A stretch of DNA of 61,877 bases from an uncultured Bacilli bacterium (GCA_934149325.1 CAKPEJ010000005.1:1-61877); one strand, 5' to 3'. Positions 36,850 to 45,573 are shown, counted from the stretch's first letter. A program made the numbers and translations. Notes: generated by a model not told the origin, from the sequence alone.

Positions 36850-37071
36850 ATGGCAAAAGAAAAGAAATTTGAAGAAAATTTAAAAGAATTAGAAGATTTA
36901 GTTAAAGAACTTGAAAACGGTGAAGTAGATTTAGATGATGCAATAAATAAATATACTGAAGCAATGCGTCTTGCAAAAGAATGCTCTAATAAATTAGATT
37001 CAGTAACAGAACAGGTAAATAAAATATTAAATGAAAATGGAGAATTAGAAGAATTTAAAAGAGAGGATTAA
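36850..37071 (+). CDS. xseB: Exodeoxyribonuclease VII small subunit
   Basis: 73 residues; a two-helix protein with the family pattern FEENLKELEDLVKELENGEVDLDDAINKY...AMRLAKECSNKLDSVTEQVNKI. Binds the XseA arm to form exonuclease VII. One base separates it from xseA. In Bacillus the next genes are ispA and dxs; here a short unknown and spoIVB follow. Confidence 0.93.
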   Translation: MAKEKKFEENLKELEDLVKELENGEVDLDDAINKYTEAMRLAKECSNKLDSVTEQVNKILNENGELEEFKRED

Positions 37072-37094
37072 ATTTTTTTAGGGAGGTTTTGAAT

Positions 37095-37562
37095 ATGGAA
37101 AATATTACAGTAGATTATTTAGGAGAAAGTGCAAATAGTGATAAGTATCATGAAATGAGAAAAATAATAGAGAAGGATTTAGAAAGATTAAAATATTTAA
37201 TATCAGATTATAAAGATAGTTGGAAACTTAGTCTAAGTTTATCAACCACACTTGATGAATTAAGAGATGAAAGCAACAGTTTAAGAGAAAATTTAAATAT
37301 TTCTTTAGATGATAACTATTTATTTTTTAATTATTACTATGATGATTTTTCATATAATGTAGTAATAAAAAGAAATTATAAAGAATTATATTTTATTGAT
37401 TATGATTTACAAAATTGTTCAAGTATTATAAAACAATATAAAATTAAAGATAGAGTAGTAAAATTAAATGTTTTTATTGATGAAAGAAATATTCTTGATT
37501 GGAGTAATAGTTTTAATATAGATATGTCTATATTAAAACTTAATAAAAAAATAAAACAATAA
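37095..37562 (+). CDS. Hypothetical protein after xseB
   Basis: 155 residues from ATG 37095, with GGGAGG at 37081-37086. The N-terminal half is a long helix pair (KYHEMRKIIEKDLERLKYLISDYKDSWKLSLSL...LRDESNSLRENL); the C-terminal half looks like beta strands rich in Tyr/Asp. No membrane segment or Cys pair. No family recognised. Probably the last gene of the nusB operon, ending at a terminator that begins in its stop codon. Confidence 0.6.
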   Translation: MENITVDYLGESANSDKYHEMRKIIEKDLERLKYLISDYKDSWKLSLSLSTTLDELRDESNSLRENLNISLDDNYLFFNYYYDDFSYNVVIKRNYKELYFIDYDLQNCSSIIKQYKIKDRVVKLNVFIDERNILDWSNSFNIDMSILKLNKKIKQ

Positions 37563-37587
37563 ATACCAAAAAAATTGGTATTTTTTT
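37561..37587 (+). terminator. Terminator of the nusB-xseA-xseB operon
   Basis: AAATACCAA (37561-37569) / TTGGTATTT (37575-37583) with A5 loop, then T4. Confidence 0.85.
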
Positions 37588-37624
37588 AGTGCTATATATT
37601 TTTTTCTTTAGTCAATAATAATAA

Positions 37625-37640
37625 TGTAATTCGAATTACA
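37625..37640 (+). promoter_or_regulatory. 16-bp perfect palindrome before spoIVB (candidate operator)
   Basis: TGTAATTCGAATTACA is a perfect inverted repeat ending directly before the AAGGAG ribosome binding site. Position and symmetry fit a repressor site, though the protein is unknown. Confidence 0.5.
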
Positions 37641-37653
37641 AAGGAGAAAAATT

Positions 37654-38631
37654 ATGAATTTAAAAAAAATTTTTTTAATGTTTCTTCTTACATTATTTAT
37701 TATACCAATAAATACATTTGCTTATTCAAATAAACTAATAGTTGGAGGACAAAATATTGGTATAGAAGTTAAAACAAAAGGTATATTAGTCGTAGGTTTA
37801 TATAAAGTTAATGATACTTTATTAGCAAGCACTTCAGGAATAAAAAAAGGAGACTATATAGTTAAAGTCAATAATAATGATATTAATAATATATCTGATT
37901 TTACGAAAGAAATAGAAAATGATGACGATAAAAAGAGTATTGATATAGAATATTTAAGAAATAATAAAAGTTATAAAACAGTACTTGATATCGCTAAAGT
38001 AGACAATGAATTTAAAACTGGATTATATGTAAAGGATACAATTAGTGGAATTGGGACTCTAACATTTATTGATCCAGAAACAAAGACATTTGGAGCTTTA
38101 GGTCATGAAATATTAGATAAAAATTCAGAAAGTGAATTATTAATAGATAATGGTTCAATATATTATTCTTATATAACAGGAATAACAAAATCATCAAATG
38201 GTACTCCAGGTGAAAAAGAAGCAGAAGTAGATTCAAGTAAAGTTTTTGGAACAATTAATGATAATACAATTAAAGGAATATTTGGAAAGTATACAGGACA
38301 ACTAAATAATAATTTATATGATGTCGCAAAAGTAGATGAAATAAGGCTAGGTAAAGCAGAAATTTTTACAGTAACAGATGGTGAAAAAATAGAAAAATAT
38401 AGTATAAATATAGAAAAAATAAATAAAGATGATGAAACAAAAAATATATTATTTACAATAGATGATGAAAATCTTTTAAATAAAACTGGTGGAATTGTAC
38501 AAGGAATGAGTGGCTCACCAATCATTCAAGATAATAAAATTATAGGAGCCGTTACTCATGTAATTGTTGACAACTGTAAAAAGGGATATGGAATTTTTAT
38601 AACTAATATGTTAGAGGAAGCAGAAAATTAG
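37654..38631 (+). CDS. spoIVB: SpoIVB-family serine peptidase (S55) with PDZ domain
   Basis: 325 residues. Signal peptide/anchor (1-23), PDZ domain (about 40-115: LLASTSGIKKGDYIVKVNNNDINNISDF) and an S55 peptidase domain (125-325) with catalytic H151 in GALGHEILD and S286 in VQGMSGSPII, followed by AVTHVIVDN and GYGIFI. In Bacillus SpoIVB is secreted by the forespore and triggers sigma-K processing. The ancestral neighbourhood is nusB-xseA-xseB-...-recN-spoIVB-spo0A, and here the intervening genes have been lost. Either sporulation or a reused wall-protease role is possible. Confidence 0.88.
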   Translation: MNLKKIFLMFLLTLFIIPINTFAYSNKLIVGGQNIGIEVKTKGILVVGLYKVNDTLLASTSGIKKGDYIVKVNNNDINNISDFTKEIENDDDKKSIDIEYLRNNKSYKTVLDIAKVDNEFKTGLYVKDTISGIGTLTFIDPETKTFGALGHEILDKNSESELLIDNGSIYYSYITGITKSSNGTPGEKEAEVDSSKVFGTINDNTIKGIFGKYTGQLNNNLYDVAKVDEIRLGKAEIFTVTDGEKIEKYSINIEKINKDDETKNILFTIDDENLLNKTGGIVQGMSGSPIIQDNKIIGAVTHVIVDNCKKGYGIFITNMLEEAEN

Positions 38632-38651
38632 AGGAACTTTCCTCTTTTTTT
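38630..38651 (+). terminator. Terminator starting in the spoIVB stop codon
   Basis: AGAGGA (38630-38635) / TCCTCT (38640-38645), 4-base loop, then T. Confidence 0.75.
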
Positions 38652-38663
38652 CATAGTTTTAAC

Positions 38664-38694
38664 TTGACAAAATTTTAAAAATAACTAATATAAA
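38664..38694 (+). promoter_or_regulatory. Promoter of the corA gene
   Basis: Consensus TTGACA (38664-38669) with TATAAA (38689-38694) 19 bases on, or AATATA at a 17-base spacing. Confidence 0.6.
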
Positions 38695-38725
38695 AATAGG
38701 TTATAAAGAAAAAGGGGCGATTACT

Positions 38726-39661
38726 ATGATAAAAATTTATAAAAATACATCATTAGAAAAAATAGAGAAAATAGATAGTATAGAAAAAAATTGTTGGATT
38801 GATCTTGTTTCTCCTACAATTGAAGAAATAGATTTAGTTGTAGAAAAAACAAATATAGATAAAAATCTAATATTAAAATTACTTGATGAAGAAGAAATTC
38901 CAAGAGTTGAATTTGAAGGAAATTCTACACTTATAGTAGTTGATTGCCCTTATATAGAAGGAAAAAATAATAGATATAGTACACTTCCTATGGGAATAAT
39001 TATAAGTAGTGATAATTATTTTTTAACAATATCTTCTAAAAAGCAAGAAGTATTAAAAGTAATAAGAAGTAATAAAGTTAAAAATGTACAGATATCTATG
39101 AAATCTAGATTATTAATACAAATTTTGTATCAAAATGCTAAATTATATTTAAAATACTTAAAAATGATAAATAATAATATAGATAAGAGTGAAAAAAAAT
39201 TATATAATTCTACAGAAAATAATGAACTTATTAGTGTTTTAAATATAGAAAAAAGTTTAGTTTATTTTATTACTTCTTTAAAAGAAAATGATATATTAAT
39301 TGAGAAGATATTTAAAGGAAATGTAATAGAAATGTATGAAGATGATTTAGATTTACTTGAAGATGCTCAAATTGAAAATAAACAGGGAATTGAAATGGCA
39401 AATATATATAGGGAAATTTTAAGCAGTGTATCAGATGCATATGCTACTATTATTTCAAATAATTTAAACCAAGCAATGAAAATATTAACAAGTATAACAA
39501 TTATATTTTCAGTTCCAACAATGATTGCGTCATTTATGGGAATGAATGTAAAATTAGGAAAATTATCTGTTATGAATTCTGCATTTTCATTGATAATGAT
39601 TTTTTCACTAGTATTATCATTAATACTTGCAATATATTTAAAAAGAAAAAAATTATTGTAG
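38726..39661 (+). CDS. corA: CorA-family divalent cation transporter
   Basis: 311 residues: N-terminal alpha/beta cytoplasmic domain, a long stalk helix (about 150-245) and two C-terminal membrane helices (about 250-272 and 285-306) separated by the GMN selectivity motif (FMGMNVKLG). The pattern fits Mg2+ uptake of the CorA pentamer type, though GMN proteins can carry other divalent ions. Monocistronic. Confidence 0.9.
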   Translation: MIKIYKNTSLEKIEKIDSIEKNCWIDLVSPTIEEIDLVVEKTNIDKNLILKLLDEEEIPRVEFEGNSTLIVVDCPYIEGKNNRYSTLPMGIIISSDNYFLTISSKKQEVLKVIRSNKVKNVQISMKSRLLIQILYQNAKLYLKYLKMINNNIDKSEKKLYNSTENNELISVLNIEKSLVYFITSLKENDILIEKIFKGNVIEMYEDDLDLLEDAQIENKQGIEMANIYREILSSVSDAYATIISNNLNQAMKILTSITIIFSVPTMIASFMGMNVKLGKLSVMNSAFSLIMIFSLVLSLILAIYLKRKKLL

Positions 39662-39678
39662 GACTTATAGTCCTTTTT
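39660..39678 (+). terminator. Terminator starting in the corA stop codon
   Basis: AGGACT (39660-39665) / AGTCCT (39669-39674), 3-base loop, then T. Confidence 0.7.
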
Positions 39679-39726
39679 ATTATTAAACAAAAAAATTAAA
39701 GAATATATATTATTAGGGGGGTAAAT

Positions 39727-40233
39727 ATGAAATATATAAAAGAAGAATTTGAACTTATAAAAAAGAGAGATCCATCTATAAAAAGTATTTTTGAAGTATT
39801 TTTATATCCAAGTTTTAAAGCAAAATTATATTATAAAATTTCAAATAAATTATATAGAAAAAAACATTATTTTTTAGCTAGATATGTATCTGAAAAACTA
39901 AAAAAGAAAACAGGTATTGAAATTCATCCAGGAGCAACAATAGGTAAAAATTTGTTTATAGATCATGGAGTAGGTATAGTAATAGGTGAAACAGCAGTAA
40001 TAGGTGACAATGTTACTATATATCAAGGAGCAACTTTAGGTACTACTGGTAAAGTAATTGAAAATAGGCATCCGATAGTTGGAGATAATGTCATTATTGG
40101 TGCAGGTGCAATTATTTTAGGTCCATTAAAAATAGGAAATAATGCTAAAATAGGAGCAGGTGCAGTTGTTTTAGGTGATGTTGAAGAAAATTCAACAGTT
40201 GTAGGAGTTAAAGCAAAGAAAGTAATAAAATAA
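39727..40233 (+). CDS. cysE: Serine O-acetyltransferase (short CysE)
   Basis: 168 residues. A short helical start is followed by a left-handed beta helix with hexapeptide repeats (IEIHPGATIGKNLFIDHGVGIVIGE, TAVIGDNVTIYQGATLG, NRHPIVGDNVIIGAGAIILG). The DHG/IGE and TLGTTGK elements are typical of CysE. It makes O-acetylserine for cysteine synthesis. It is shorter than enteric CysE (about 270) because the N-terminal helical domain is reduced, as in many Firmicutes. cysK is not adjacent. Confidence 0.85.
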   Translation: MKYIKEEFELIKKRDPSIKSIFEVFLYPSFKAKLYYKISNKLYRKKHYFLARYVSEKLKKKTGIEIHPGATIGKNLFIDHGVGIVIGETAVIGDNVTIYQGATLGTTGKVIENRHPIVGDNVIIGAGAIILGPLKIGNNAKIGAGAVVLGDVEENSTVVGVKAKKVIK

Positions 40234-40265
40234 TAAATCTTTTTCTCTAAATTATAAAAAAACTA

Positions 40266-40294
40266 TTCAAAAAAAGATTAAAATATGGTAAAAT
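40266..40294 (+). promoter_or_regulatory. Promoter of sepF
   Basis: TTCAAA (40266-40271), 17-base spacer, TAAAAT (40289-40294) with a TG extension at 40286-40287. Confidence 0.55.
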
Positions 40295-40328
40295 GATTAT
40301 TAGTTAAAATAGTTTGGAGGAATAAATA

Positions 40329-40730
40329 ATGGGAATGATGAAGAAATTTTTCGGTGGAGATATAATCGAAGGCGAAGTAACAGAAGATGAATACTATACT
40401 TTAGGAATAGATGAAGCTTATAAAGATTCTAATAGTGAAGGAAACAAAATGATACTTTTAGAGCCAAGAGCATATTCTGAAAGTCAACAAATTGCAGATC
40501 ACTTAAAAAAGAGAAATACTGTTGTTGTTAATTTAAAAAGAGTAACATCAGAACAAGCAAAAAGAATAGTAGACTTTTTAAGTGGAACTTTATATGCAAT
40601 AGGTGGAGATTTACAAAAACTAGGTCCTGGGATTTTCTTATGTACACCTAAAAATATAAATGTACAAGGTAAAATGACTGATGAAGAAGAAAAAAAGTCT
40701 CGTACAAAAAATGATGATGTAGAATTTTAG
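40329..40730 (+). CDS. sepF: Cell division protein SepF
   Basis: 133 residues. N-terminal amphipathic membrane-binding helix (MGMMKKFFGG), acidic linker, and the conserved SepF core (about 45-120: ILLEPRAYSESQQIADHLKKRNTVVVNLKRV, QAKRIVDFLSGTLYAIGGDLQKLGPGIFLCTP). SepF anchors and bundles FtsZ at the septum. GGAGG lies at 40316-40320. In Bacillus ylmG and ylmH separate sepF from divIVA; here divIVA follows directly after 58 bases. Confidence 0.95.
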   Translation: MGMMKKFFGGDIIEGEVTEDEYYTLGIDEAYKDSNSEGNKMILLEPRAYSESQQIADHLKKRNTVVVNLKRVTSEQAKRIVDFLSGTLYAIGGDLQKLGPGIFLCTPKNINVQGKMTDEEEKKSRTKNDDVEF

Positions 40731-40788
40731 TACTAGACAAACAAAATGAAGAGTGTTAATATATAACACATAGTTTTGAGGTGATTTA

Positions 40789-41256
40789 ATGGAAAAATTT
40801 AGTAAAACACTTCATGGCTATAATCCAGATGAGGTTAATAAATTTCTTGATGATGTAATTAGCCAAGTTGAGAAAATGATTGAATCAAATAAAGAAAAAA
40901 ATAATGAAATTGAAAGATTAAAAAAAGAAATTGAAAAAAACAGACTTGATTCAAACATAATTGATAAAGCTAAAAAATATGATGAATTATCAGATACATT
41001 AAATAAAGCAATTCTTCTTGCACAAGATACAGGTGAACATATTAGAAGAGTAGCAAAGCAAGAGAGAGATTTAATCTTGGAGGAAGCTAAGAAAAATGCT
41101 AGTGTTATAGTTAATGACGCTCTTGTTAGATCTGAGAGAATGGAATATCAAGCAGCAGTTTTAAGAAAGAATATAATTTCTTTTAAAAGAAAACTTAGGT
41201 CCAATCTTGAAGAACAAATAAGAATGATTGATGATATAGAAGTATTAGATGAATAG
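40789..41256 (+). CDS. divIVA: Septum/pole scaffold DivIVA
   Basis: 155 residues. The N-terminal domain has the family FSKTLHGYNPDEVNKFLDDVISQVEKM, and the rest is coiled coil (about 30-80 and 90-150). DivIVA binds negatively curved membrane at septa and poles. GAGGTG is upstream. A GTGTTA/TAACAC hairpin (40753-40769) lies just before the ribosome binding site but has no T run. The gene is followed directly by a T-box leader. Confidence 0.93.
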   Translation: MEKFSKTLHGYNPDEVNKFLDDVISQVEKMIESNKEKNNEIERLKKEIEKNRLDSNIIDKAKKYDELSDTLNKAILLAQDTGEHIRRVAKQERDLILEEAKKNASVIVNDALVRSERMEYQAAVLRKNIISFKRKLRSNLEEQIRMIDDIEVLDE

Positions 41257-41261
41257 ATGAT

Positions 41262-41466
41262 AGAGACGGATATTTATAAATCTTTTTTAGAGAGTTACTA
41301 GTTGGTGAAAAGTAATAAAGATATAAATATTAAATCACTCTTGATATCCTTATTTGAATAATTAGAATAAGGCGTGTAATTACGTTATAAATTTTAAAGA
41401 GCATAGAAGTCTATGAAGTAAGGTGGTACCGCGCTAGAATGCGTCCTTATATTCATGGACTTTTTA
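41262..41466 (+). ncRNA. T-box riboswitch, isoleucine specifier, with terminator
   Basis: Stem I base GGATAT (41268-41273) pairs with ATATCC (41344-41349). An ATC triplet at 41334-41336 sits in the specifier-loop position, matching isoleucine and the downstream ileS. The diagnostic T-box sequence AGGTGGTACCGCG is at 41421-41433. The competing terminator pairs 41408-41423 (AGTCTATGAAGTAAGG) with 41445-41461 and is followed by TTTTT. Uncharged tRNA-Ile would stabilise the antiterminator and allow transcription of the exchanger and ileS genes. Confidence 0.92.
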
Positions 41467-41486
41467 TATTTTGAAAGGAGAAAATT

Positions 41487-42443
41487 ATGATTTTGTATAT
41501 TTTATTATTAGTTGTAGGTTTTGTATTACTTATAAAGGGTGCAGATACTTTAGTAGATGGTGCATCTAATCTTGCTAGAAATTTAAATGTATCAAAAATG
41601 ATTATAGGTCTTACAATAGTAGCATTTGGAACAAGTGCTCCAGAACTTGCTGTATCTATAAAAGCACTTCTTTCTGGTAATTCAGATATAGTGCTTGGTA
41701 ATGTAGTTGGTAGTAATATCTTTAATATTTTATGTATACTTGGAATTGCAAGTTTATTTGCCCCAATGGGTGTTAAAGACAATACTGTAAAAAAAGAGAT
41801 TCCTCTTACAATTTTATTTTCATGTTTACTTATGTTTTTGTCATTTGATAATATGTTTGATAAAAATGTAGAAAATATTATTACAAGAACAGATGGAATA
41901 ATAATATTATTATTTTTTACAATATTTATATATTATTTATTTAGTATTACTAAAAAGGGTAAAAAAGATGAAATAGAAAAACCAGATTATGGAATATTAA
42001 AGTCGTTTGTATTTTTATTAATTGGTCTTGTATCTATTGTTTTTGGAAGTAATATGGTTGTAGATAATGCATCTTTAATTGCAAAAGCACTTAATGTGTC
42101 TGAAAAAATGATATCACTTACAATAGTAGCATTTGGAACAAGTCTTCCAGAACTAGTAACAAGTATTCAAGCAGCTAGAAAAAATGAAAATGATATAGCA
42201 ATTGGAAATATTATTGGAAGTAATATATTTAATATAGGAATAGTTATAGGACTGCCTTGCATGCTTATAGGAAATATAAATGCAAGTGCGTTTAATTATA
42301 TAGATATGTTTGTTATGATTTTTGCAGCGCTTTTGTTATTTATATTAACATTTAAAAAAAGAAAAATAGAAGCACATGAAGGGATAATTATGCTTTTAGT
42401 GTTTGTTATATATTATACATATGTAGTTTTAGGAGGTATTTAG
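41487..42443 (+). CDS. Calcium/sodium antiporter (CaCA family, YrbG-like)
   Basis: 318 residues, about ten membrane helices with two homologous alpha repeats: TIVAFGTSAPELAVSIKAL...GNVVGSNIFN and TIVAFGTSLPELVTSIQAA...GNIIGSNIFN. These form the cation-binding centre of the K+-dependent or Na+/Ca2+ exchanger family. GAAAGGAG gives the start. It lies between a T-box and ileS with no terminator before ileS, so its expression should follow isoleucine-tRNA charging, which is an unexpected link. Confidence 0.92.
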   Translation: MILYILLLVVGFVLLIKGADTLVDGASNLARNLNVSKMIIGLTIVAFGTSAPELAVSIKALLSGNSDIVLGNVVGSNIFNILCILGIASLFAPMGVKDNTVKKEIPLTILFSCLLMFLSFDNMFDKNVENIITRTDGIIILLFFTIFIYYLFSITKKGKKDEIEKPDYGILKSFVFLLIGLVSIVFGSNMVVDNASLIAKALNVSEKMISLTIVAFGTSLPELVTSIQAARKNENDIAIGNIIGSNIFNIGIVIGLPCMLIGNINASAFNYIDMFVMIFAALLLFILTFKKRKIEAHEGIIMLLVFVIYYTYVVLGGI

Positions 42444-42444
42444 T

Positions 42445-45400
42445 ATGATATTTGAAAGTTTAAAAAAAGAAACAAATTCAGAAATGGAAAAAGAAATATT
42501 AAAAAAATGGAAAAGCGAGAATATACTTGAAAAAACAATTGAAAATAGAAAAAATTGTGAAAACTTTGTATTCTATGATGGACCAATATACGCAAATGCA
42601 AAGCCTGGTATTCACCATGTATTTGCGAAAACAATAAAAGATTCAGTTTGTAAATATAGAACAATGAAGGGTAGTAAAGTACTTAGAAAAATTGGTCTTG
42701 ATACTCATGGACTTCCAATAGAAGTTAATGTAGAGAAAAAACTAGGATTTAAATCAAAAGCAGATATAGAAAATTTTGGTATTGAAAATTTTTGTAAGGA
42801 ATGTAATAAAGAAACTGCAACTAACATAGATATAGTTAAAAAAATAACAGATCAAATGGGTCAATTTATTGATATGGAAAATCCATATATTACATGTAGT
42901 AATGAATATATTGAATCAGAATGGTATTTAATAAAAAATATATTTGATCAAGGACTAATTTATCATGGAAATAAAGTACTTCCATATTGTCCAAGATGTG
43001 GAACAGAATTATCAGCAAATGAAGTATCACAAGGATATAAAAATGTATCTGTTAATACTGTAATAGTACCATTTAAATTAAAAGATGAAGATACTTATGT
43101 TCTTGTTTGGACAACAACACCATGGACACTTATAGATAATGTTGCCTTATGTGTTAATAGAGATTATAAATATTTAAAAGTAGAATCAATGGGTTACAAA
43201 TTTATAGTATGTGAGACACTTGCTGAAAAAGTACTTGGTGAAGACTTTAAAGTTTTAGAAGAAATGACTGGAAAAGATTTAGAAGGTCTTTCTTATGAAC
43301 AATTACTTCCATTTGCAAAAGTTGAAGGAAATGCGTTTAAAATTTTAGCAGATAATTATGTTACTGATGCAGATGGTACTGGAATTGTACATATTGCTCC
43401 AGCTTATGGTGAAGATGACTCTAGAGTTGCAAAAGAAAATGGTATAGCATTTTCTCAATCAGTTGATAAGGATGGTAAATATAAAATTGGTCCATGGAAA
43501 GGTACTGTTGTAACTGATAGTGATCTTGAAATAGAAATAATTAAATATTTAAAAGCTAATGATAAATTATTTAAGAAAATAAAATTAAACCATGATTATC
43601 CACATTGCTGGAGATGTAAAAAGCCACTTATATATTACGCAAAACCAGCTTGGTATATACAAACAACAGCAAGACAAAAAGAGATAATAGAAGCAAATAA
43701 AAAAGTATCATGGCATCCAGCTTATGTTGGTGAAAAAAGATTTGCTAACTGGCTAGAAGGTATGGTAGATTGGGGAATTTCAAGAAATAGATATTGGGGT
43801 TGTCCAATGCCATTATGGACTTGTGAGTGTGGTAATGTTACTTGTATTGGTTCAATAAAAGAATTAAAAGAAAAAACAGTAGATGATATAGACATAGATT
43901 CAATGGAACTTCATAGACCATATATAGATAATGTTCATATTAAATGTGATAAATGTTCTAAAACAATGAGTAGAGTAACAGATGTAATGGATGTTTGGTT
44001 TGATTCAGGTGCTATGCCATATGCACAATATCATTACCCATTTGAAAATAAAGAATTATTTGAAAGTCAATTTCCAGCAGATTTTATCGCTGAAGGTGTA
44101 GATCAAACAAGAGGATGGTTTAATTCACTTATTTGTATTTCAACATTAGTATCAGGTGTATCAAGTTATAAAAATGTTGTAGTAAATGATATGATGCTTG
44201 ATGAACATGGAAAAAAGATGAGTAAATCAGTAGGTAATATAATTGACCCAGAAGAAGAAATGAATAAATTTGGTGCAGATGCTGTTAGATTTTATATGCT
44301 TAATGCATCTCCAGTATGGACTCCACTTAGATTTGATGAAGAGGGAGTAAAAGAAATTAATTCTAAGATATTAAGTACATTTAAAAACATATATACATTC
44401 TTTGAATTATATGCAAATACTGATAATGTAGATCCAAGACTATTTGAAGTATCATATGATTCACTAGAAGAAATAGACAAATGGCTTTTATCAAAATATA
44501 ATAAATTAGTAAAAAATGTAACTGATGCATTTGAAGAATATGATTTAAATAAAGTTACTAAATATATGTTTACATTCTTAAATGAAGATTTATCTAATTG
44601 GTATATAAGAAGAAATAGAAGAAGATTCTGGGGATCAGAACTTAATGATTCTAAAAAGGCAGTATACAAAACAACTTATGATGTATTATTAGGACTATGT
44701 AAATTATTTGCCCCAATAACACCATTTATAACAGAAGAAATTTATACTAAATTAACAGGAAAAGAATCTGTACATTTAGAAGATTATCCAGTATGTGATG
44801 AAAAGATGATTAATGAAGAGATAGAAAAGAGAATGGATCTTGTACGTGATCTTATTTCACTAGGTAGAAATGCAAGAGAAGAAGTAAAAATAAAAGTTCG
44901 TCAACCAATAAGTGAAATAATTATTGATGGAAAAAATAAAGATGTTATTTCTGATTTAACAGATCTTATTAAAGAAGAATTAAATGTTAAAAATGTAGTA
45001 TTTGAAAATGATTTAGGTAAATATATGAATTTTATAATCAAACCTAATTTTAAGGTATGTGGAAAGATGTTTGGTAAAGAAATTAATAATTATGCAAATT
45101 TATTAAATACTCTTACTGAAGAAGATAAAACTAAATTAAAAGATGGACAAACTCTAGAGGCAGCATTTAATGGTAATGAATTATTAATAACACCTGATAT
45201 GGTTGATATTAGAATAGAAAATAAAGAAGGTTTTGATGTTGCTAAAGAAAATAATAATTTTGTTATATTAAATACTACATTAACAGAAGAATTAATAAAT
45301 GAAGGTATTGCTCGTGAATTAGTATCAAAGGTACAAAATTTAAGAAAAACAAAAGATTTTGATGTGGCTGATAGAATTAAATTATATTATTACGGAGATA

Positions 45401-45540
45401 TAAAAAATGTTATAACTTCATTTGAAGATTATATCAAAAAAGAAACTTTAACAGAAGAAATAATAGAAGATAATAGTTTAACAGAAGAATTCAATATAAA
45501 TGATATTATTGTAAAATTAGATGTTAAAAAAGTAGATTAA
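42445..45540 (+). CDS. ileS: Isoleucyl-tRNA synthetase (long, eukaryote-like type)
   Basis: 1031 residues. The class I signature is PGIHHVFAKT (HIGH region, residues 54-63), GLDTHGLPIEVNVEKKLGF follows, and KKMSKSVGN is near 590-598. The editing domain lies at about 190-400 (TTTPWTLIDN, GTGIVHIAPAYGEDD). Cys pairs CPRCG, CWRC, CECGNVTC and CDKC look like zinc sites. The PGIHHV form and length point to the type 2 IleRS seen in eukaryotes and Bacteroidetes, often mupirocin-insensitive. AGGAGG lies within the end of the antiporter gene. It ends in a terminator starting at the stop codon. Confidence 0.95.
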   Translation: MIFESLKKETNSEMEKEILKKWKSENILEKTIENRKNCENFVFYDGPIYANAKPGIHHVFAKTIKDSVCKYRTMKGSKVLRKIGLDTHGLPIEVNVEKKLGFKSKADIENFGIENFCKECNKETATNIDIVKKITDQMGQFIDMENPYITCSNEYIESEWYLIKNIFDQGLIYHGNKVLPYCPRCGTELSANEVSQGYKNVSVNTVIVPFKLKDEDTYVLVWTTTPWTLIDNVALCVNRDYKYLKVESMGYKFIVCETLAEKVLGEDFKVLEEMTGKDLEGLSYEQLLPFAKVEGNAFKILADNYVTDADGTGIVHIAPAYGEDDSRVAKENGIAFSQSVDKDGKYKIGPWKGTVVTDSDLEIEIIKYLKANDKLFKKIKLNHDYPHCWRCKKPLIYYAKPAWYIQTTARQKEIIEANKKVSWHPAYVGEKRFANWLEGMVDWGISRNRYWGCPMPLWTCECGNVTCIGSIKELKEKTVDDIDIDSMELHRPYIDNVHIKCDKCSKTMSRVTDVMDVWFDSGAMPYAQYHYPFENKELFESQFPADFIAEGVDQTRGWFNSLICISTLVSGVSSYKNVVVNDMMLDEHGKKMSKSVGNIIDPEEEMNKFGADAVRFYMLNASPVWTPLRFDEEGVKEINSKILSTFKNIYTFFELYANTDNVDPRLFEVSYDSLEEIDKWLLSKYNKLVKNVTDAFEEYDLNKVTKYMFTFLNEDLSNWYIRRNRRRFWGSELNDSKKAVYKTTYDVLLGLCKLFAPITPFITEEIYTKLTGKESVHLEDYPVCDEKMINEEIEKRMDLVRDLISLGRNAREEVKIKVRQPISEIIIDGKNKDVISDLTDLIKEELNVKNVVFENDLGKYMNFIIKPNFKVCGKMFGKEINNYANLLNTLTEEDKTKLKDGQTLEAAFNGNELLITPDMVDIRIENKEGFDVAKENNNFVILNTTLTEELINEGIARELVSKVQNLRKTKDFDVADRIKLYYYGDIKNVITSFEDYIKKETLTEEIIEDNSLTEEFNINDIIVKLDVKKVD

Positions 45541-45563
45541 AAGCATAATTTAATGCTTTTTTT
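45539..45563 (+). terminator. Terminator of the T-box operon
   Basis: AAAAGCAT (45539-45546) / ATGCTTTT (45553-45560), 6-base loop, then TTT. Confidence 0.8.
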
Positions 45564-45573
45564 CTTTATTTTA

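Noticed and set aside
40239..40285. AATCTTTTT...AAAAAGATT pairing after cysE as a terminator
   Set aside because: The loop is long and the 3' arm is followed by A-rich, not T-rich, sequence.
40753..40769. GTGTTA/TAACAC hairpin between sepF and divIVA as a terminator
   Set aside because: There is no T run after the stem, and the divIVA ribosome binding site follows immediately; at most a weak attenuating structure.
41346..41348. Second ATC as T-box specifier
   Set aside because: It lies in the paired base of Stem I (GATATCC with GGATATT), so the unpaired ATC at 41334 is the better specifier; both would read isoleucine.
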